Assembly: GCF_001267885.1 (NCBI RefSeq)
Contig: NZ_CP012382.1
Location: 7,179,001-7,243,000 of the forward strand
Length of the DNA stretch: 64,000 nt
Direction: 5' to 3'
Source of the DNA: Streptomyces ambofaciens ATCC 23877
Lineage (GTDB): Bacteria > Actinomycetota > Actinomycetes > Streptomycetales > Streptomycetaceae
The position numbers and the translations under genes were made by a program. The notes below the pieces were generated by a model. The model saw nothing but the letters and a program-made list of their open reading frames with translations, was not told the DNA's origin and did not search any database. Numbering within the stretch: position 1 is the stretch's first letter; every line of letters starts with the position of its first letter. Of this stretch, positions 7,397 through 16,304 are shown piece by piece.

Positions 7397-8830
7397 ATGA
7401 CGCAATCGGATTCCATCGCGTACGACGTCGTCGTGATCGGCGCGGGCCCCGTGGGGGAGAACGTCGCCGACCGCACCCGGGCGGCCGGACTGGCGACCGC
7501 GATCGTGGAGAGTGAACTGGTCGGCGGCGAATGCTCCTACTGGGCGTGCATGCCCAGCAAGGCCCTGCTGCGCCCCGTCCTCGCCCGCGCGGACGCCCGC
7601 CGCCTGCCCGGTCTGAGCCGGTCGGTGCAAGAACCCCTCGACGCCGCGGCGGTCCTCGCCCGCCGAGACGAGTTCACCTCCCACTGGAAGGACGACGGCC
7701 AGGTCCGCTGGGTGGAGGGCATCGGAGCCGACCTGTACCGCGGCCAGGGCCGGCTGGCGGGGCCGCGCACGGTGGAGGTGACCGCGCCCGACGGCACCCG
7801 CCGGGTACTGACCGCCCGCCACGCCGTCGCCGTCTGCACCGGCAGCGGCGCCGCCTTGCCCGCCCTGCCCGGACTGGCGGAGGTGCGCCCCTGGACCAGC
7901 CGTGAGGCCACCAGCGCCGAGGCCGCGCCCGGCAGGCTGATCGTGGTCGGCGGCGGAGTCGTCGCCGTCGAGATGGCCACCGCCTGGCAGGCCCTCGGCT
8001 CCCGAGTCACGCTCCTGGTGCGCGGCACCGAGGGCCTGCTCGCGCGGATGGAACCGTTCGCCGGCGAGCTGGTCGCCGAGGCCCTCACCGAGGCCGGCGT
8101 CGACATCCGCACGGGTACCTCCGTCGCCTCCGTCACCCGGGAGGACGGCACCGTCGTGGCGGTCACCGACGCCGGTGACCGTGTCGAGGCCGACGAGATC
8201 CTGTTCGCCACCGGCCGCGTCCCCCGCACCGGCGACATCGGCCTGGAGACCGTCGGCCTCGAACCCGGCTCGTGGCTCCCCGTCGACGACAGCCTCCGCG
8301 TCGAGGGGCACGACTGGCTCTACGCCGTCGGCGACGTCAACCACCGTGCCCTGCTCACCCACCAGGGCAAGTACCAGGCGCGCATCGCGGGCGCCGCCAT
8401 CGCCGCCCGCGCCTCCGGGGGGCCGGAACTGGACGCCGGCCCGTGGGGCGCGCACGCCGCCACCGCCGACCACGACGCCGTGCCCCAGGTGGTGTTCACC
8501 GACCCCGAGGCGGCGTCCGCCGGCCTCACCCTGGCCGAGGCCGAGCAGGCCGGCCACCGCGTCCGCGCCGTCGACGTGGACATCGCGGTGGCGGGCTCGA
8601 GCCTGTACGGCGACGGCTACAAGGGCCGCGCCCGCATGGTCGTCGACCTGGAGGAGGAGATCGTCCGCGGGGTCACCTTCGTCGGCCCCGGCGTGGGCGA
8701 ACTGATCCACTCCGCGACCGTCGCCGTCGCCGGGCGGGTGCCGGTCAGCCGCCTGTGGCACGCGGTCCCGTCGTACCCGACGATCAGCGAGGTGTGGCTG
8801 AGGCTGCTCGAGGCGTACCGGGACAACTGA
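7397..8830 (+). CDS. FAD-dependent pyridine nucleotide-disulfide oxidoreductase
   Basis: This 477-residue class I flavoprotein disulfide reductase relates to dihydrolipoamide dehydrogenase and mercuric reductase. The FAD dinucleotide motif GAGPVG lies at residues 15-20. The redox pair is Cys46-X4-Cys51 in GECSYWACMPSKALL, with Ser-Tyr-Trp-Ala between the cysteines instead of the usual LNVG-type residues. The NAD(P) motif VVGGGVVAVEMA is near residue 175. The C-terminal dimer domain ends with His...Pro-Thr-Ile-Ser-Glu, supplying the catalytic His-Glu pair. There is no HMA domain and no terminal CC pair, so a true mercuric reductase is unlikely. ATG at 7397 lacks a ribosome-binding site, so a leaderless message is possible. 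It is divergent from thioredoxin. Confidence 0.88.
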   Translation: MTQSDSIAYDVVVIGAGPVGENVADRTRAAGLATAIVESELVGGECSYWACMPSKALLRPVLARADARRLPGLSRSVQEPLDAAAVLARRDEFTSHWKDDGQVRWVEGIGADLYRGQGRLAGPRTVEVTAPDGTRRVLTARHAVAVCTGSGAALPALPGLAEVRPWTSREATSAEAAPGRLIVVGGGVVAVEMATAWQALGSRVTLLVRGTEGLLARMEPFAGELVAEALTEAGVDIRTGTSVASVTREDGTVVAVTDAGDRVEADEILFATGRVPRTGDIGLETVGLEPGSWLPVDDSLRVEGHDWLYAVGDVNHRALLTHQGKYQARIAGAAIAARASGGPELDAGPWGAHAATADHDAVPQVVFTDPEAASAGLTLAEAEQAGHRVRAVDVDIAVAGSSLYGDGYKGRARMVVDLEEEIVRGVTFVGPGVGELIHSATVAVAGRVPVSRLWHAVPSYPTISEVWLRLLEAYRDN

Positions 8831-8908
8831 CCGCACGGGGGCGGGACGGACCGGACTGCACCGGACCGGATCGGACCGCACCGGACCGGGCCGGGCCGAA
8901 CCGGTCCG

Positions 8909-8940
8909 GGGGGACGGGCCAGGTGGAGCGCCCGTCCCCC
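8909..8940. terminator. bidirectional hairpin between oxidoreductase and deformylase
   Basis: An 11-bp perfect stem (GGGGGACGGGC pairing with GCCCGTCCCCC) with a 10-base loop lies between two convergent genes. Just before it, 8845-8910 is a run of short CCGGAC/CCGGAT direct repeats. Confidence 0.75.
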
Positions 8941-8966
8941 GCCGCCACCCGCCCTCCCGCACCTCG

Positions 8967-9611
8967 TCAGGGCAGCTCGAAACCGAGCGCCGCCGCCGCC
9001 CGGTCCGGTGTCGCCTGCGCCCACCGCTCGGCCATCGCGTCGTTCGACGCGAACGACCGCAGTTCGGCCCGGTCCAGATACAGCACGCCGTCGAGGTGAT
9101 CCGTCTCGTGCTGCACGATCCGGGCCGGCCAGCCCTCGAACACCTCGTCCACCGCGCGCCCGTGCTCGTCGCGCGCCACCAACCGCACCTCGGCGTGGCG
9201 CGCCACCACCGCCTGCCAGCCCGGCACGCTCAGACAGCCCTCGTAGAACGCGGCCCGGCCCGGACCGGCGGGCTCGTACGACGGGTTGACCAGCACCCGG
9301 AACGGCTGCGGCACCCGACCGCGCGCCACCCGCACCTCGTCCGGGACCGGTGCCGGGTCCTCGATCACCGCGATCCTGAGCCCCACCCCCACCTGCGGCG
9401 CGGCCAGGCCCACACCCGGCGCCGCGCGCATGGTGAGACGCAGCGCCTCCACGAACCGTGCCAGCAGCGCGGGTTCCAGCTGCCCGTCGAAGGGCTCGGC
9501 GGGGCGGCGCAGCACTGGATCGCCGGCCGCGACGATCGGCAACGGGCCGTCACCGGCGAGCAGTTCCGCGACCCGCTCGGCAAGGGGCGCGCGATCACTC
9601 GGAGTTCCCAT
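8967..9611 (-). CDS. def: peptide deformylase
   Basis: This 214-residue enzyme removes the N-formyl group from nascent proteins. All three metal-site motifs are intact: GVGLAAPQ (66-73), EGCLSVP (124-130, metal-binding Cys126) and HETDH (168-172, with the catalytic Glu). The N-terminal ~25 residues extend a normal type I/III core. ATG at 9611 starts a frame that fits the family length; the longer open frame upstream is antisense to the PepSY gene. Streptomyces often have several deformylase copies, and this one stands alone. Confidence 0.95.
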   Translation of the reverse strand: MGTPSDRAPLAERVAELLAGDGPLPIVAAGDPVLRRPAEPFDGQLEPALLARFVEALRLTMRAAPGVGLAAPQVGVGLRIAVIEDPAPVPDEVRVARGRVPQPFRVLVNPSYEPAGPGRAAFYEGCLSVPGWQAVVARHAEVRLVARDEHGRAVDEVFEGWPARIVQHETDHLDGVLYLDRAELRSFASNDAMAERWAQATPDRAAAALGFELP

Positions 9612-9752
9612 CGCGCCAGGATGCCACGGCCCGCGCAGCCCCGAGACCCGCGAACGTGACGCACGCCACTTCCACCACGGGGAACCGGGCGCTCTCCCGT
9701 TCCGACCACTGGAACCACCCCGTCCCCACGACGTCCCCGGAGCACCCCACTG

Positions 9753-11174
9753 ATGACCGCCACCACCTCCCCGCCCGCGACGGACGAGGCACCGGACCGG
9801 GCGGCGCCGCCCCCACCCGGCACCTGGGCCCCGCTGCGCCCGCTCGTCCTGCGCCTGCACTTCTACGCCGGGCTGTTCGTGGCACCCTTCCTGCTGGTCG
9901 CCGCGGCCACCGGCTTCCTCTACGCGGCCTCGTTCCAGGCCGAGAAGCTGCTCTACGCGCACGAACTGACCGTCCCCGACGCCGGTGAGCGCAAGCTCCC
10001 CGTCTCCGAGCAGGTCGCCGCCGCCCGGCAGGCCCACCCCGACGGCACGGTCTCGGCCGTACGCCCCTCGCCGGACGCGGACGCCACCACCAGGGTGCTG
10101 CTCTCCGGGGTCGAGGGCGTCGACCCGAACCACACACTCGCGGTCTTCGTCGACCCGTACACCGCGAAGGTGCGCGGAGCCCTGGAGCAGTACGGTTCGA
10201 GCGGCGCGCTGCCGTTGCGCACCTGGATCGACGAGTTCCACCGGGACCTGCACCTGGGTGAACCGGGCCGCCTGTACAGCGAGTTCGCCGCGAGCTGGCT
10301 CTGGGTGATCGCGGGCGGCGGCCTGGTGCTGTGGTTCTCCCGCCGCCGGGCCCGGCGCAAGTTGCGCGGCACCCGGGGCCGGCGCCGCAGCCTGGGCCTG
10401 CACGGCACGGTCGGCGCCTGGGTCGCCGCCGGGTTCGTCTTCCTCTCGGCCACCGGACTGACCTGGTCGACGTACGCCGGGGCGAACATCGAGGAGCTGC
10501 GCGTCTCCCTCGGGCAGACCACCCCGTCCGTGTCGGCGTCGGCCGCCGGGGGCGGCGAGCACGCGGGCCACGGCGCGGCGGCGGGGACCGGCGGGGACGC
10601 CGCGCACGGGGTCGGCCTGGACAAGGTCCTGGCCGCCGCGCGGGGCGAGGGCCTGAGCGACCCCGTGGAGATCGTCCCGCCCGCCGACGCCTCCTCGGCC
10701 TATGTGGTCAAGCAGGTGCAGCGCAGCTGGCCCGAGAAGCAGGACTCGGTCGCGATCGACCCGGTGACGGGCGAGGTGACCGACGTCCTGCGCTTCGCCG
10801 ACTACCCGGTACTGGCCAAGCTCAGCCGCTGGGGCATCGACCTGCACACGGGGAGCCTGTTCGGCCTCGCCAACCAGATCGGGCTGATGGCGCTGGCCGC
10901 CGCCCTGATCCTGCTCATCGTCCTGGGCTACCGCATGTGGTGGCAGCGCGGCCGGGGCTCCGTCTTCGGCCGTCCCGTCCCGCGCGGTGCGTGGCAGCAG
11001 GTGCCACCGGCGGTCCTCGTACCGCTGCTGGCGGCCGTCGCCGTCCTCGGCTACTTCGTACCGCTGCTGGGCGTCCCGCTGGCCGTGTTCGTCGCGGTCG
11101 ACGTGGTGCTCGGCGAGATCGCCCACCGGCGGGGGCGGCGGACGTACGCCGGTGGTACGACGGCGAAGCGGTGA
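9753..11174 (+). CDS. PepSY-associated transmembrane protein
   Basis: This 473-residue membrane protein of the PepSY_TM family (PiuB-like) has four main hydrophobic segments. The first is near residues 38-60 (HFYAGLFVAPFLLVAAATGFLY), with others near 185, 230 and 375-445, around two PepSY-like extracytoplasmic regions. A His-rich linker (GGEHAGHGAAAG...AAHG) lies near residue 270. Relatives are often iron-regulated and linked to ferric reduction or peptidase inhibition, but the biochemical role is not settled. GGAG lies ~10 bases before ATG 9753. A strong hairpin follows the stop immediately. Confidence 0.85.
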   Translation: MTATTSPPATDEAPDRAAPPPPGTWAPLRPLVLRLHFYAGLFVAPFLLVAAATGFLYAASFQAEKLLYAHELTVPDAGERKLPVSEQVAAARQAHPDGTVSAVRPSPDADATTRVLLSGVEGVDPNHTLAVFVDPYTAKVRGALEQYGSSGALPLRTWIDEFHRDLHLGEPGRLYSEFAASWLWVIAGGGLVLWFSRRRARRKLRGTRGRRRSLGLHGTVGAWVAAGFVFLSATGLTWSTYAGANIEELRVSLGQTTPSVSASAAGGGEHAGHGAAAGTGGDAAHGVGLDKVLAAARGEGLSDPVEIVPPADASSAYVVKQVQRSWPEKQDSVAIDPVTGEVTDVLRFADYPVLAKLSRWGIDLHTGSLFGLANQIGLMALAAALILLIVLGYRMWWQRGRGSVFGRPVPRGAWQQVPPAVLVPLLAAVAVLGYFVPLLGVPLAVFVAVDVVLGEIAHRRGRRTYAGGTTAKR

Positions 11175-11180
11175 GACGGA

Positions 11181-11220
11181 CGGCGCGGCGGGAGCACGGA
11201 ACCGCACTCCCGCCGCGCCG
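11181..11220. terminator. perfect 14-bp hairpin after the PepSY gene
   Basis: CGGCGCGGCGGGAG (11181-11194) pairs perfectly with CTCCCGCCGCGCCG (11207-11220) around a 12-base loop. It starts 6 bp after the PepSY stop and also lies ~95 bp beyond the stop of the convergent TPR gene. Confidence 0.85.
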
Positions 11221-11315
11221 CGACCCAAGGGTGTCCGACGAGCGCTCGGCATCCGCCGGCCCGCCTCTCCTCGACCCGCCGGCCCGCCGACCGGCTCCGC
11301 CGTCAGGCCGCCCGC

Positions 11316-11663
11316 TCAGCGGTCGGCGAAGTCGCCGGCCAGGGCGGCGGCGATCCGCAGCTGCGCGTCGGCCTCCTCCTGCCGCCCCTGCCGTTCGAGG
11401 GTGCGTCCCAGCATCAGCCGGGCGTACCGCTCGACGGGATCGCGCTCGACGACGAGACGCAGCTCGGCCTCCGCGCGCCGGAGCTGGGCCGAGTGGTAGT
11501 AGGAACGCGCCAGCAGCAGCCGGGGCCCGGTCTGCTCGGGCACCTCCCCGACCAGCCCGCTCAGGACGCGCGCCGCGGCGGCGTAGTCCTTGGCGTCGAA
11601 GAACATCCGCGCGCGCTCCCAGCGCTCCGCCGTCGTTCCGTGGTCGTAGTACGTCGTGTCCAC
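11316..11663 (-). CDS. small tetratricopeptide-repeat protein
   Basis: This 115-residue protein is made of about three TPR-like helix pairs. The helices are in ERWERARMFFDAKDYAAAARVL, GPRLLLARSYYHSAQLRRAEAELRLVV and RYARLMLGRTLERQGRQEEADAQL. No catalytic or membrane part is visible, so it is probably a protein-interaction adaptor. The GTG at 11663 is chosen because AAGGAGG lies eight bases upstream. The pirin gene is divergent, 137 bp away. Confidence 0.85.
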   Translation of the reverse strand: MDTTYYDHGTTAERWERARMFFDAKDYAAAARVLSGLVGEVPEQTGPRLLLARSYYHSAQLRRAEAELRLVVERDPVERYARLMLGRTLERQGRQEEADAQLRIAAALAGDFADR

Positions 11664-11800
11664 TGGTGACCTCCTTCGGTGTGCTGCAACCACCCCAGGT
11701 CGTTGAACATTCCACCACTGGTTCGGAGGGTTCCGCCGACCGTGGGGACGGCCGCGGGACGGTCTGACGCGGAGGCTCGTCCGGGGCTAGGTTGGGCGGC

Positions 11801-12766
11801 ATGAGCAATCTCGATCGCGAGGCGGTTCCCTCCCTGTGCGGCGGCCGCGGCTTCGTGGTGGCGGAACCCGTGCGTGAACTCCTCAGCCCCCGGCAGGTGA
11901 GACTCGGCGAGTCCACCGAGGTCCGCCGACTGCTGCCCAACCTGGGCCGGCGCATGGTCGGCGCCTGGTGCTTCGTCGACCACTACGGCCCCGACGACAT
12001 CGCCGACGAGCCCGGCATGCAGGTGCCCCCGCACCCGCACATGGGCCTGCAGACGGTCAGCTGGCTGCACGAGGGCGAGGTGCTGCACCGCGACTCGACC
12101 GGCAGCCTCCAGACCATCCGCCCGCGCCAGCTGGGTCTGATGACCTCGGGTCACGCGATCAGCCACTCCGAGGAGAGCCCGCGGTCGCACGCCCGCCACC
12201 TGCACGGCGCACAGCTGTGGGTCGCCCTCCCGGACGCCCACCGCCACACCGACCCGCACTTCGAGTTCCACGCCGAACTGCCCCGTGTCACGGCGCCCGG
12301 CCTCACCGCCACCGTGCTCCTCGGCAGCCTCGACGGCACCACCTCGCCGGGGACGACCTACACCCCGCTCGTCGGCGCCGACCTGTCCCTCACCGCCGGC
12401 ACGGACGTACGCCTCCCGCTGGAACGGGACTTCGAGTACGCCGTCCTGTCCATGAGCGGCGAGGCCCACGTCGACGGCGTGCCCCTGGTACCGGGCTCGA
12501 TGCTCTACCTGGGCTGCGGTCGCGGCGAACTCCCCCTGCGCGCCGACTCGGACGCGGACCTGATGCTCCTGGGCGGCGAGCCGTTCGAGGAGGAGCTGAT
12601 CATGTTCTGGAACTGGATCGGGCGCTCCCAGGAGGAGATCGTCCAGGCCCGCCGGGACTGGACGGAAGGGACGCGGTTCGGAGAGGTCAAGGGGTACGAC
12701 GGCGCCCCGCTGGCCGCCCCCGAGCTACCGGCGGTTCCGCTGAAGCCTCGCGGAAGGGCTCGTTGA
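11801..12766 (+). CDS. pirin family bicupin protein
   Basis: This 321-residue pirin has two cupin barrels. The N-terminal domain carries the metal-binding PPHPHMGLQTVSW motif near residue 70 and MTSGHAISHSEES near residue 110, with a conserved Glu in LHEGEVLHRDS. The C-terminal domain (residues ~170-290) lacks metal ligands, as is usual. Bacterial pirins act as quercetinase-like dioxygenases or as regulators of pyruvate metabolism, and sequence alone does not decide which. ATG at 11801 lacks a strong ribosome-binding site but matches the family length. Confidence 0.9.
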   Translation: MSNLDREAVPSLCGGRGFVVAEPVRELLSPRQVRLGESTEVRRLLPNLGRRMVGAWCFVDHYGPDDIADEPGMQVPPHPHMGLQTVSWLHEGEVLHRDSTGSLQTIRPRQLGLMTSGHAISHSEESPRSHARHLHGAQLWVALPDAHRHTDPHFEFHAELPRVTAPGLTATVLLGSLDGTTSPGTTYTPLVGADLSLTAGTDVRLPLERDFEYAVLSMSGEAHVDGVPLVPGSMLYLGCGRGELPLRADSDADLMLLGGEPFEEELIMFWNWIGRSQEEIVQARRDWTEGTRFGEVKGYDGAPLAAPELPAVPLKPRGRAR

Positions 12767-12866
12767 CCTGCGGAACACCTGGCCTTGGCGGCATGGGCCG
12801 GGGCAGGAAGTCCGATGGCCTGCGGGTGAGTCCCTGAGCCGGTGTGCGACAAGCGGTACGGCGCTC

Positions 12867-14465
12867 CTACCCGCCGTCGCCGTCGCCGTCGGGAGCGGCG
12901 CGTACCGCCGCACGCCGGACCTTGCCCATGGAGTTCTTCGGCAGGGCGGAGACGAAGTCGACCGCGGTGGGGACCTGGTGGGAGAGGAGGCGGGCACGGC
13001 AGTGGGACGTCAGTTCCGCCGCGGGCAACGGAGTCACGGCGACGACGGTGGCCCGGACGCGTTCGCCGGTGTCGCCCGTCTCCTCGCCCCAGACCACCGC
13101 CTCGGCGACCGACGGGTGGGCGAGGAGGACCCGTTCCACCTCAAGGGGGTTCACCTTCTTGCCGCCCACGTTGATGAAGGAGTCCTTGCGGCCGACCAGG
13201 TGCAGGTGACCCTCCGGGCCGATGCGGGCCACGTCGCCGGTGGCGTACCAGCCGTCGCGGAAGGCCCGCCGGGTGGCCTCGGGATGGCCGAGGTAGTGCG
13301 TGAACATCGCCGGTGTGCGGACCAGCAGCGCCCCCTCCCCGCCCCTCGGCACCTCCCGCCCGTGGTCGTCGACGACACGGACCTGTACGCCGGGCAGGGG
13401 GCGGCCCACGCCGCGGTCCGCGCCCGGGCCGTCCTCGGGCCGGTGCGCGGCGATGACCCCGGCCTCCGTGCAGCCGTAGACCTGTCGGACGTCCAGGCCG
13501 AGCCGCTCGCGGGCCCGCTGTGCCACAGCCGGCGGCAGGGCGGCCCCCGAAGAGAGGCACAGCCGCAGTGCGCCCGGCGGCCGCGGGGGACGAGAGGCGG
13601 CGGCCGCGCGTGTCGTCAGGTCGTAGGCCATGGGAGCGGCGACCAGCACGGTGCAGGCGTGCTCGTCCAGGGCACTCAGGAGCCGTGCGGGGGTGAAGCG
13701 GCCGAGGAGAACGAGCTGCGCCCCGGCCCGTAGCGCGGTGACCAGCCCGGCGACCATGCCGAAGGAGTGCAGCAACGGGACGGCGACCAGGACGCGGTCG
13801 TCCCCGGTGACGCCGTAGGCGCGCGTGTAGATTCCGCCGCCGTTGACGAGGTTGCGCTGCGTGTGGACGACCGCCTTGGGCTCCCCGGTCGAGCCGGAGG
13901 TGTACTGGTACAGGAAGGGGGCGTCGGGTGCGGCGGTCCGTGGCTCGTCGTCGTCGGGCTTGCGGGCGGGGCCTCGCCGTCCTGGTTCGTCCGCGGCGCC
14001 GGCCGGCTCGTCCACGGAGACGAGGACGCAGTCGTCGAGCGGGTCCTCTTCCTCGCCGCCGCCGAGCGCGTCCTGCTTCTCGCCGCCGCCGAGCGCGCGG
14101 AGTCTCGCCTCGTGTGCCGCGACGAACAGGCGGCCCGTCGCGGCCCGCAGGGCGGCCAGTTGGGGCCGGGTCGTGCCGGGTTCGAGGGGGATCAGGCGTA
14201 CCCCGAGGCGTGCGGCGGCGAGGAAGGCGACGACGCATTCCGGGGTGTTCTCCAGGAGCAGCGCCGCCGTGCCGTGCTGGGTGAGGCCGAGGGAGTCCCA
14301 TCGGCGCGCCGTGGCCCGCACCCTTGCGTGCAGTTCCCCGTAGGCCAGGACCTGGCCCCCGCAGCGCACCGCGACGGCGTCCGGGCGGGCGCGGGACGCG
14401 CTGTCGAGCAGGTCGTCGAGGGTCGCGGGAAGAGGCGCCTTCCCGGTGGCGGACTCGGTGGCCAT
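12867..14465 (-). CDS. AMP-dependent acyl/aryl-CoA synthetase (ligase)
   Basis: This 532-residue ANL-superfamily adenylating enzyme has the P-loop-like YTSGSTGEPKAVVHTQ (near residue 190), VYGCTEAG, the hinge and ATP-binding YATGDVARIGPEGHLHLVGRKDSFI, and the C-terminal catalytic lysine in PKNSMGKVRR (~residue 510). It activates a carboxylic acid as acyl-AMP, and then as CoA or carrier-protein thioester. A small internal duplication (ALGGGEKQD, then ALGGGEEED) lengthens a surface loop near residue 130. It is the last gene of a leftward operon and begins 3 bp after the stop of the second ABC half-transporter, so it is translationally coupled. In context it probably supplies an acyl or aryl starter for the neighbouring peptide cluster; the substrate is unknown. 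Confidence 0.88.
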   Translation of the reverse strand: MATESATGKAPLPATLDDLLDSASRARPDAVAVRCGGQVLAYGELHARVRATARRWDSLGLTQHGTAALLLENTPECVVAFLAAARLGVRLIPLEPGTTRPQLAALRAATGRLFVAAHEARLRALGGGEKQDALGGGEEEDPLDDCVLVSVDEPAGAADEPGRRGPARKPDDDEPRTAAPDAPFLYQYTSGSTGEPKAVVHTQRNLVNGGGIYTRAYGVTGDDRVLVAVPLLHSFGMVAGLVTALRAGAQLVLLGRFTPARLLSALDEHACTVLVAAPMAYDLTTRAAAASRPPRPPGALRLCLSSGAALPPAVAQRARERLGLDVRQVYGCTEAGVIAAHRPEDGPGADRGVGRPLPGVQVRVVDDHGREVPRGGEGALLVRTPAMFTHYLGHPEATRRAFRDGWYATGDVARIGPEGHLHLVGRKDSFINVGGKKVNPLEVERVLLAHPSVAEAVVWGEETGDTGERVRATVVAVTPLPAAELTSHCRARLLSHQVPTAVDFVSALPKNSMGKVRRAAVRAAPDGDGDGG

Positions 14466-14468
14466 CGC

Positions 14469-16304
14469 TCACGCCTTCCTCTCGACGGCGGACAGCAGAC
14501 GCGGGTCGTCGGCGGGGTCCTCGTCAAGTCCCTGGTGACGGAAGTACCGGTCGTACAGGCGGTGATAGGCACCGCCACGGGCCAGCAGGGCCGTGTGGTC
14601 GCCCTCCTCGGCGATCCGTCCGTCGTCGACGACGACGATCGTGTCGGCCTTGCGGACGGTGGGCAGCCGATGGGCGACGACGATGGTGGTGCGCTCCCTG
14701 GCGAGGGCGTCCAGACCTTCCTGCACCTGTGCCTCGGTCAGGGGGTCGATGCTGGCCGTGGCCTCGTCGAGGATCAGCACCGGGGCGTCCTGGAGGAAGA
14801 CCCGGGCGAGGGCGACGATCTGCCGCTGACCGGTGGACAGATTGCGTCCGCCCTCGTCGGTGGGGGTGTCCAGGCCCTGCGGGAGCTGGGCCAGCCAGTC
14901 GCCGTCCGCCACCGCACGTGCGGCGGCCTCGACGTCGTCGCGGGTGGCACCGGGTCGCCCGCGGGCGATGTTGTCGGCGACCGTCCCGGAGAAGAGGAAC
15001 GGGGTCTGTGTCACGACACCGAGGCAGCGCCGGTACTGGTCGAGGTCCAGGGTGCGCACGTCCTGCCCGTCGACCTCGATGCTTCCCTCCTGGAACTCGT
15101 ACGCGCGCGTGATCAGCCGCACCAGGCTGGACTTGCCGGCCCCGGTGTGTCCGACGAGCGCCACGGTGCGGCCCGCCGGGACGGTCAGGTTCACGCCCTT
15201 GAGGACGGGGTGCCGGGCGTCGTAGCCGAAGCGGACGTCGCGCAGCGTGATCTCGCCGCGCAGGCGCGGGACGGGGAGGCTGTCGCGCTGACGCACCGCG
15301 GGCTCGCGGTCGACGAGCGCGAAGACCCGTTCACCGGCGGCCAGGCCCTGCTGGAGCTGGCTCCAGAAGGAGGCGATGCTGGTGAGCGGCGACCAGAACA
15401 GGACCAGCGCCTCCAGGAACAGCACCCACTGACCCGCCGTCACACTGCCGGAGTCCACGCCGTGGCCGCCCAGCAGGACCACGGCGACCGTGCCCAGCCC
15501 GGTCAGCGAGATCAGCAGCGGGAAGATGCCGCTGAACATGCGGTTCAGTCGCACGCTCGCCCGGAACCAGCGGTGGTTGACCTCGTCGAGTCCTGCCTGC
15601 GCGCTCTGCTGGTGGCTGTGGTTGCGCGTCACGGCGATGCCGCGCAGGGTCTCCTGCACATAGCCGTTGACCTCGGCCAGTGCCTCCTGCTGCCGCAGGG
15701 AGGCGCTGCGCGCGGCGCGCCGGAAGGCGAGGCTGACGCCGACGACGACCGCGGCGACGAGGGCCGTCACCAGGGCCAGCGGCACGTTGATCAGGAACAG
15801 CGCGGTCAGCAGGACGACGATCATCAGCACTTGGCCGAGCAGGCTGAGTACCAGGCTGATCAGCGTCGCGAACGCCTGGGTGTCATTGGTGACCCGGCTG
15901 ACCACCACACCGGTGGCGTAGGTGTCGTGGAACGTCATGTCCTGTCGCATGGCCGCTTCGAACACGCGTCGGCGCAGGCTGAGGACGACGTCGCTGACCA
16001 GGGTTCCGGCCATCCGCTCCTGGAGGTAGGTGAACAGCCAGGCGATCGTGCCCGCGGCGAGGACGGCCGTCACCAGCCAGGCCACCCGGCCGTCGCCGTC
16101 GTCGCTCAGGGCGGAGTCGACGGTTCTGGCCAGCAGCAGGGGGACGGCGCTGCCCGCCGCGGCAGCAACGACCACGGCGAGGGCCACGAACGCCACCGTG
16201 CCGCCCCTGTTGCGGAAGTAGGGCGCGATCCGGCGGGCCAGCTCGCGGTCGCGGTAGCGGCGGTCGTAGCCGTCCTGCTCGATGCCCTCCAGCAAGTGCG
16301 CCAT
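14469..16304 (-). CDS. ABC exporter half-transporter, second subunit
   Basis: This 611-residue fused permease-ATPase has six predicted membrane helices (residues ~30-330) and then an ATPase domain. Walker A is GHTGAGKSS and Walker B is VLILDEATASID with the catalytic Glu present. The switch His is present (VVAHRLPTVR). The signature is NLSTGQRQ, with Thr in place of the usual first Gly. The ATG at 16304 overlaps the upstream stop by one base (TGATG) behind GGAGGAG. The intact Walker B and His together with the altered signature complement the first subunit, as expected for an asymmetric heterodimer. It probably exports the cluster product or a drug. Confidence 0.92.
   Translation of the reverse strand: MAHLLEGIEQDGYDRRYRDRELARRIAPYFRNRGGTVAFVALAVVVAAAAGSAVPLLLARTVDSALSDDGDGRVAWLVTAVLAAGTIAWLFTYLQERMAGTLVSDVVLSLRRRVFEAAMRQDMTFHDTYATGVVVSRVTNDTQAFATLISLVLSLLGQVLMIVVLLTALFLINVPLALVTALVAAVVVGVSLAFRRAARSASLRQQEALAEVNGYVQETLRGIAVTRNHSHQQSAQAGLDEVNHRWFRASVRLNRMFSGIFPLLISLTGLGTVAVVLLGGHGVDSGSVTAGQWVLFLEALVLFWSPLTSIASFWSQLQQGLAAGERVFALVDREPAVRQRDSLPVPRLRGEITLRDVRFGYDARHPVLKGVNLTVPAGRTVALVGHTGAGKSSLVRLITRAYEFQEGSIEVDGQDVRTLDLDQYRRCLGVVTQTPFLFSGTVADNIARGRPGATRDDVEAAARAVADGDWLAQLPQGLDTPTDEGGRNLSTGQRQIVALARVFLQDAPVLILDEATASIDPLTEAQVQEGLDALARERTTIVVAHRLPTVRKADTIVVVDDGRIAEEGDHTALLARGGAYHRLYDRYFRHQGLDEDPADDPRLLSAVERKA

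Noticed and set aside
7397..8830. Mercuric reductase
   Set aside because: No N-terminal HMA domain, no C-terminal vicinal cysteines and no mer genes nearby; kept as a general disulfide oxidoreductase.
6524..8962. 812-codon minus-strand frame
   Set aside because: It runs across the thioredoxin gene in another frame and antisense to the LacI and oxidoreductase genes. Composition is low-complexity Gly/Asp/Arg.
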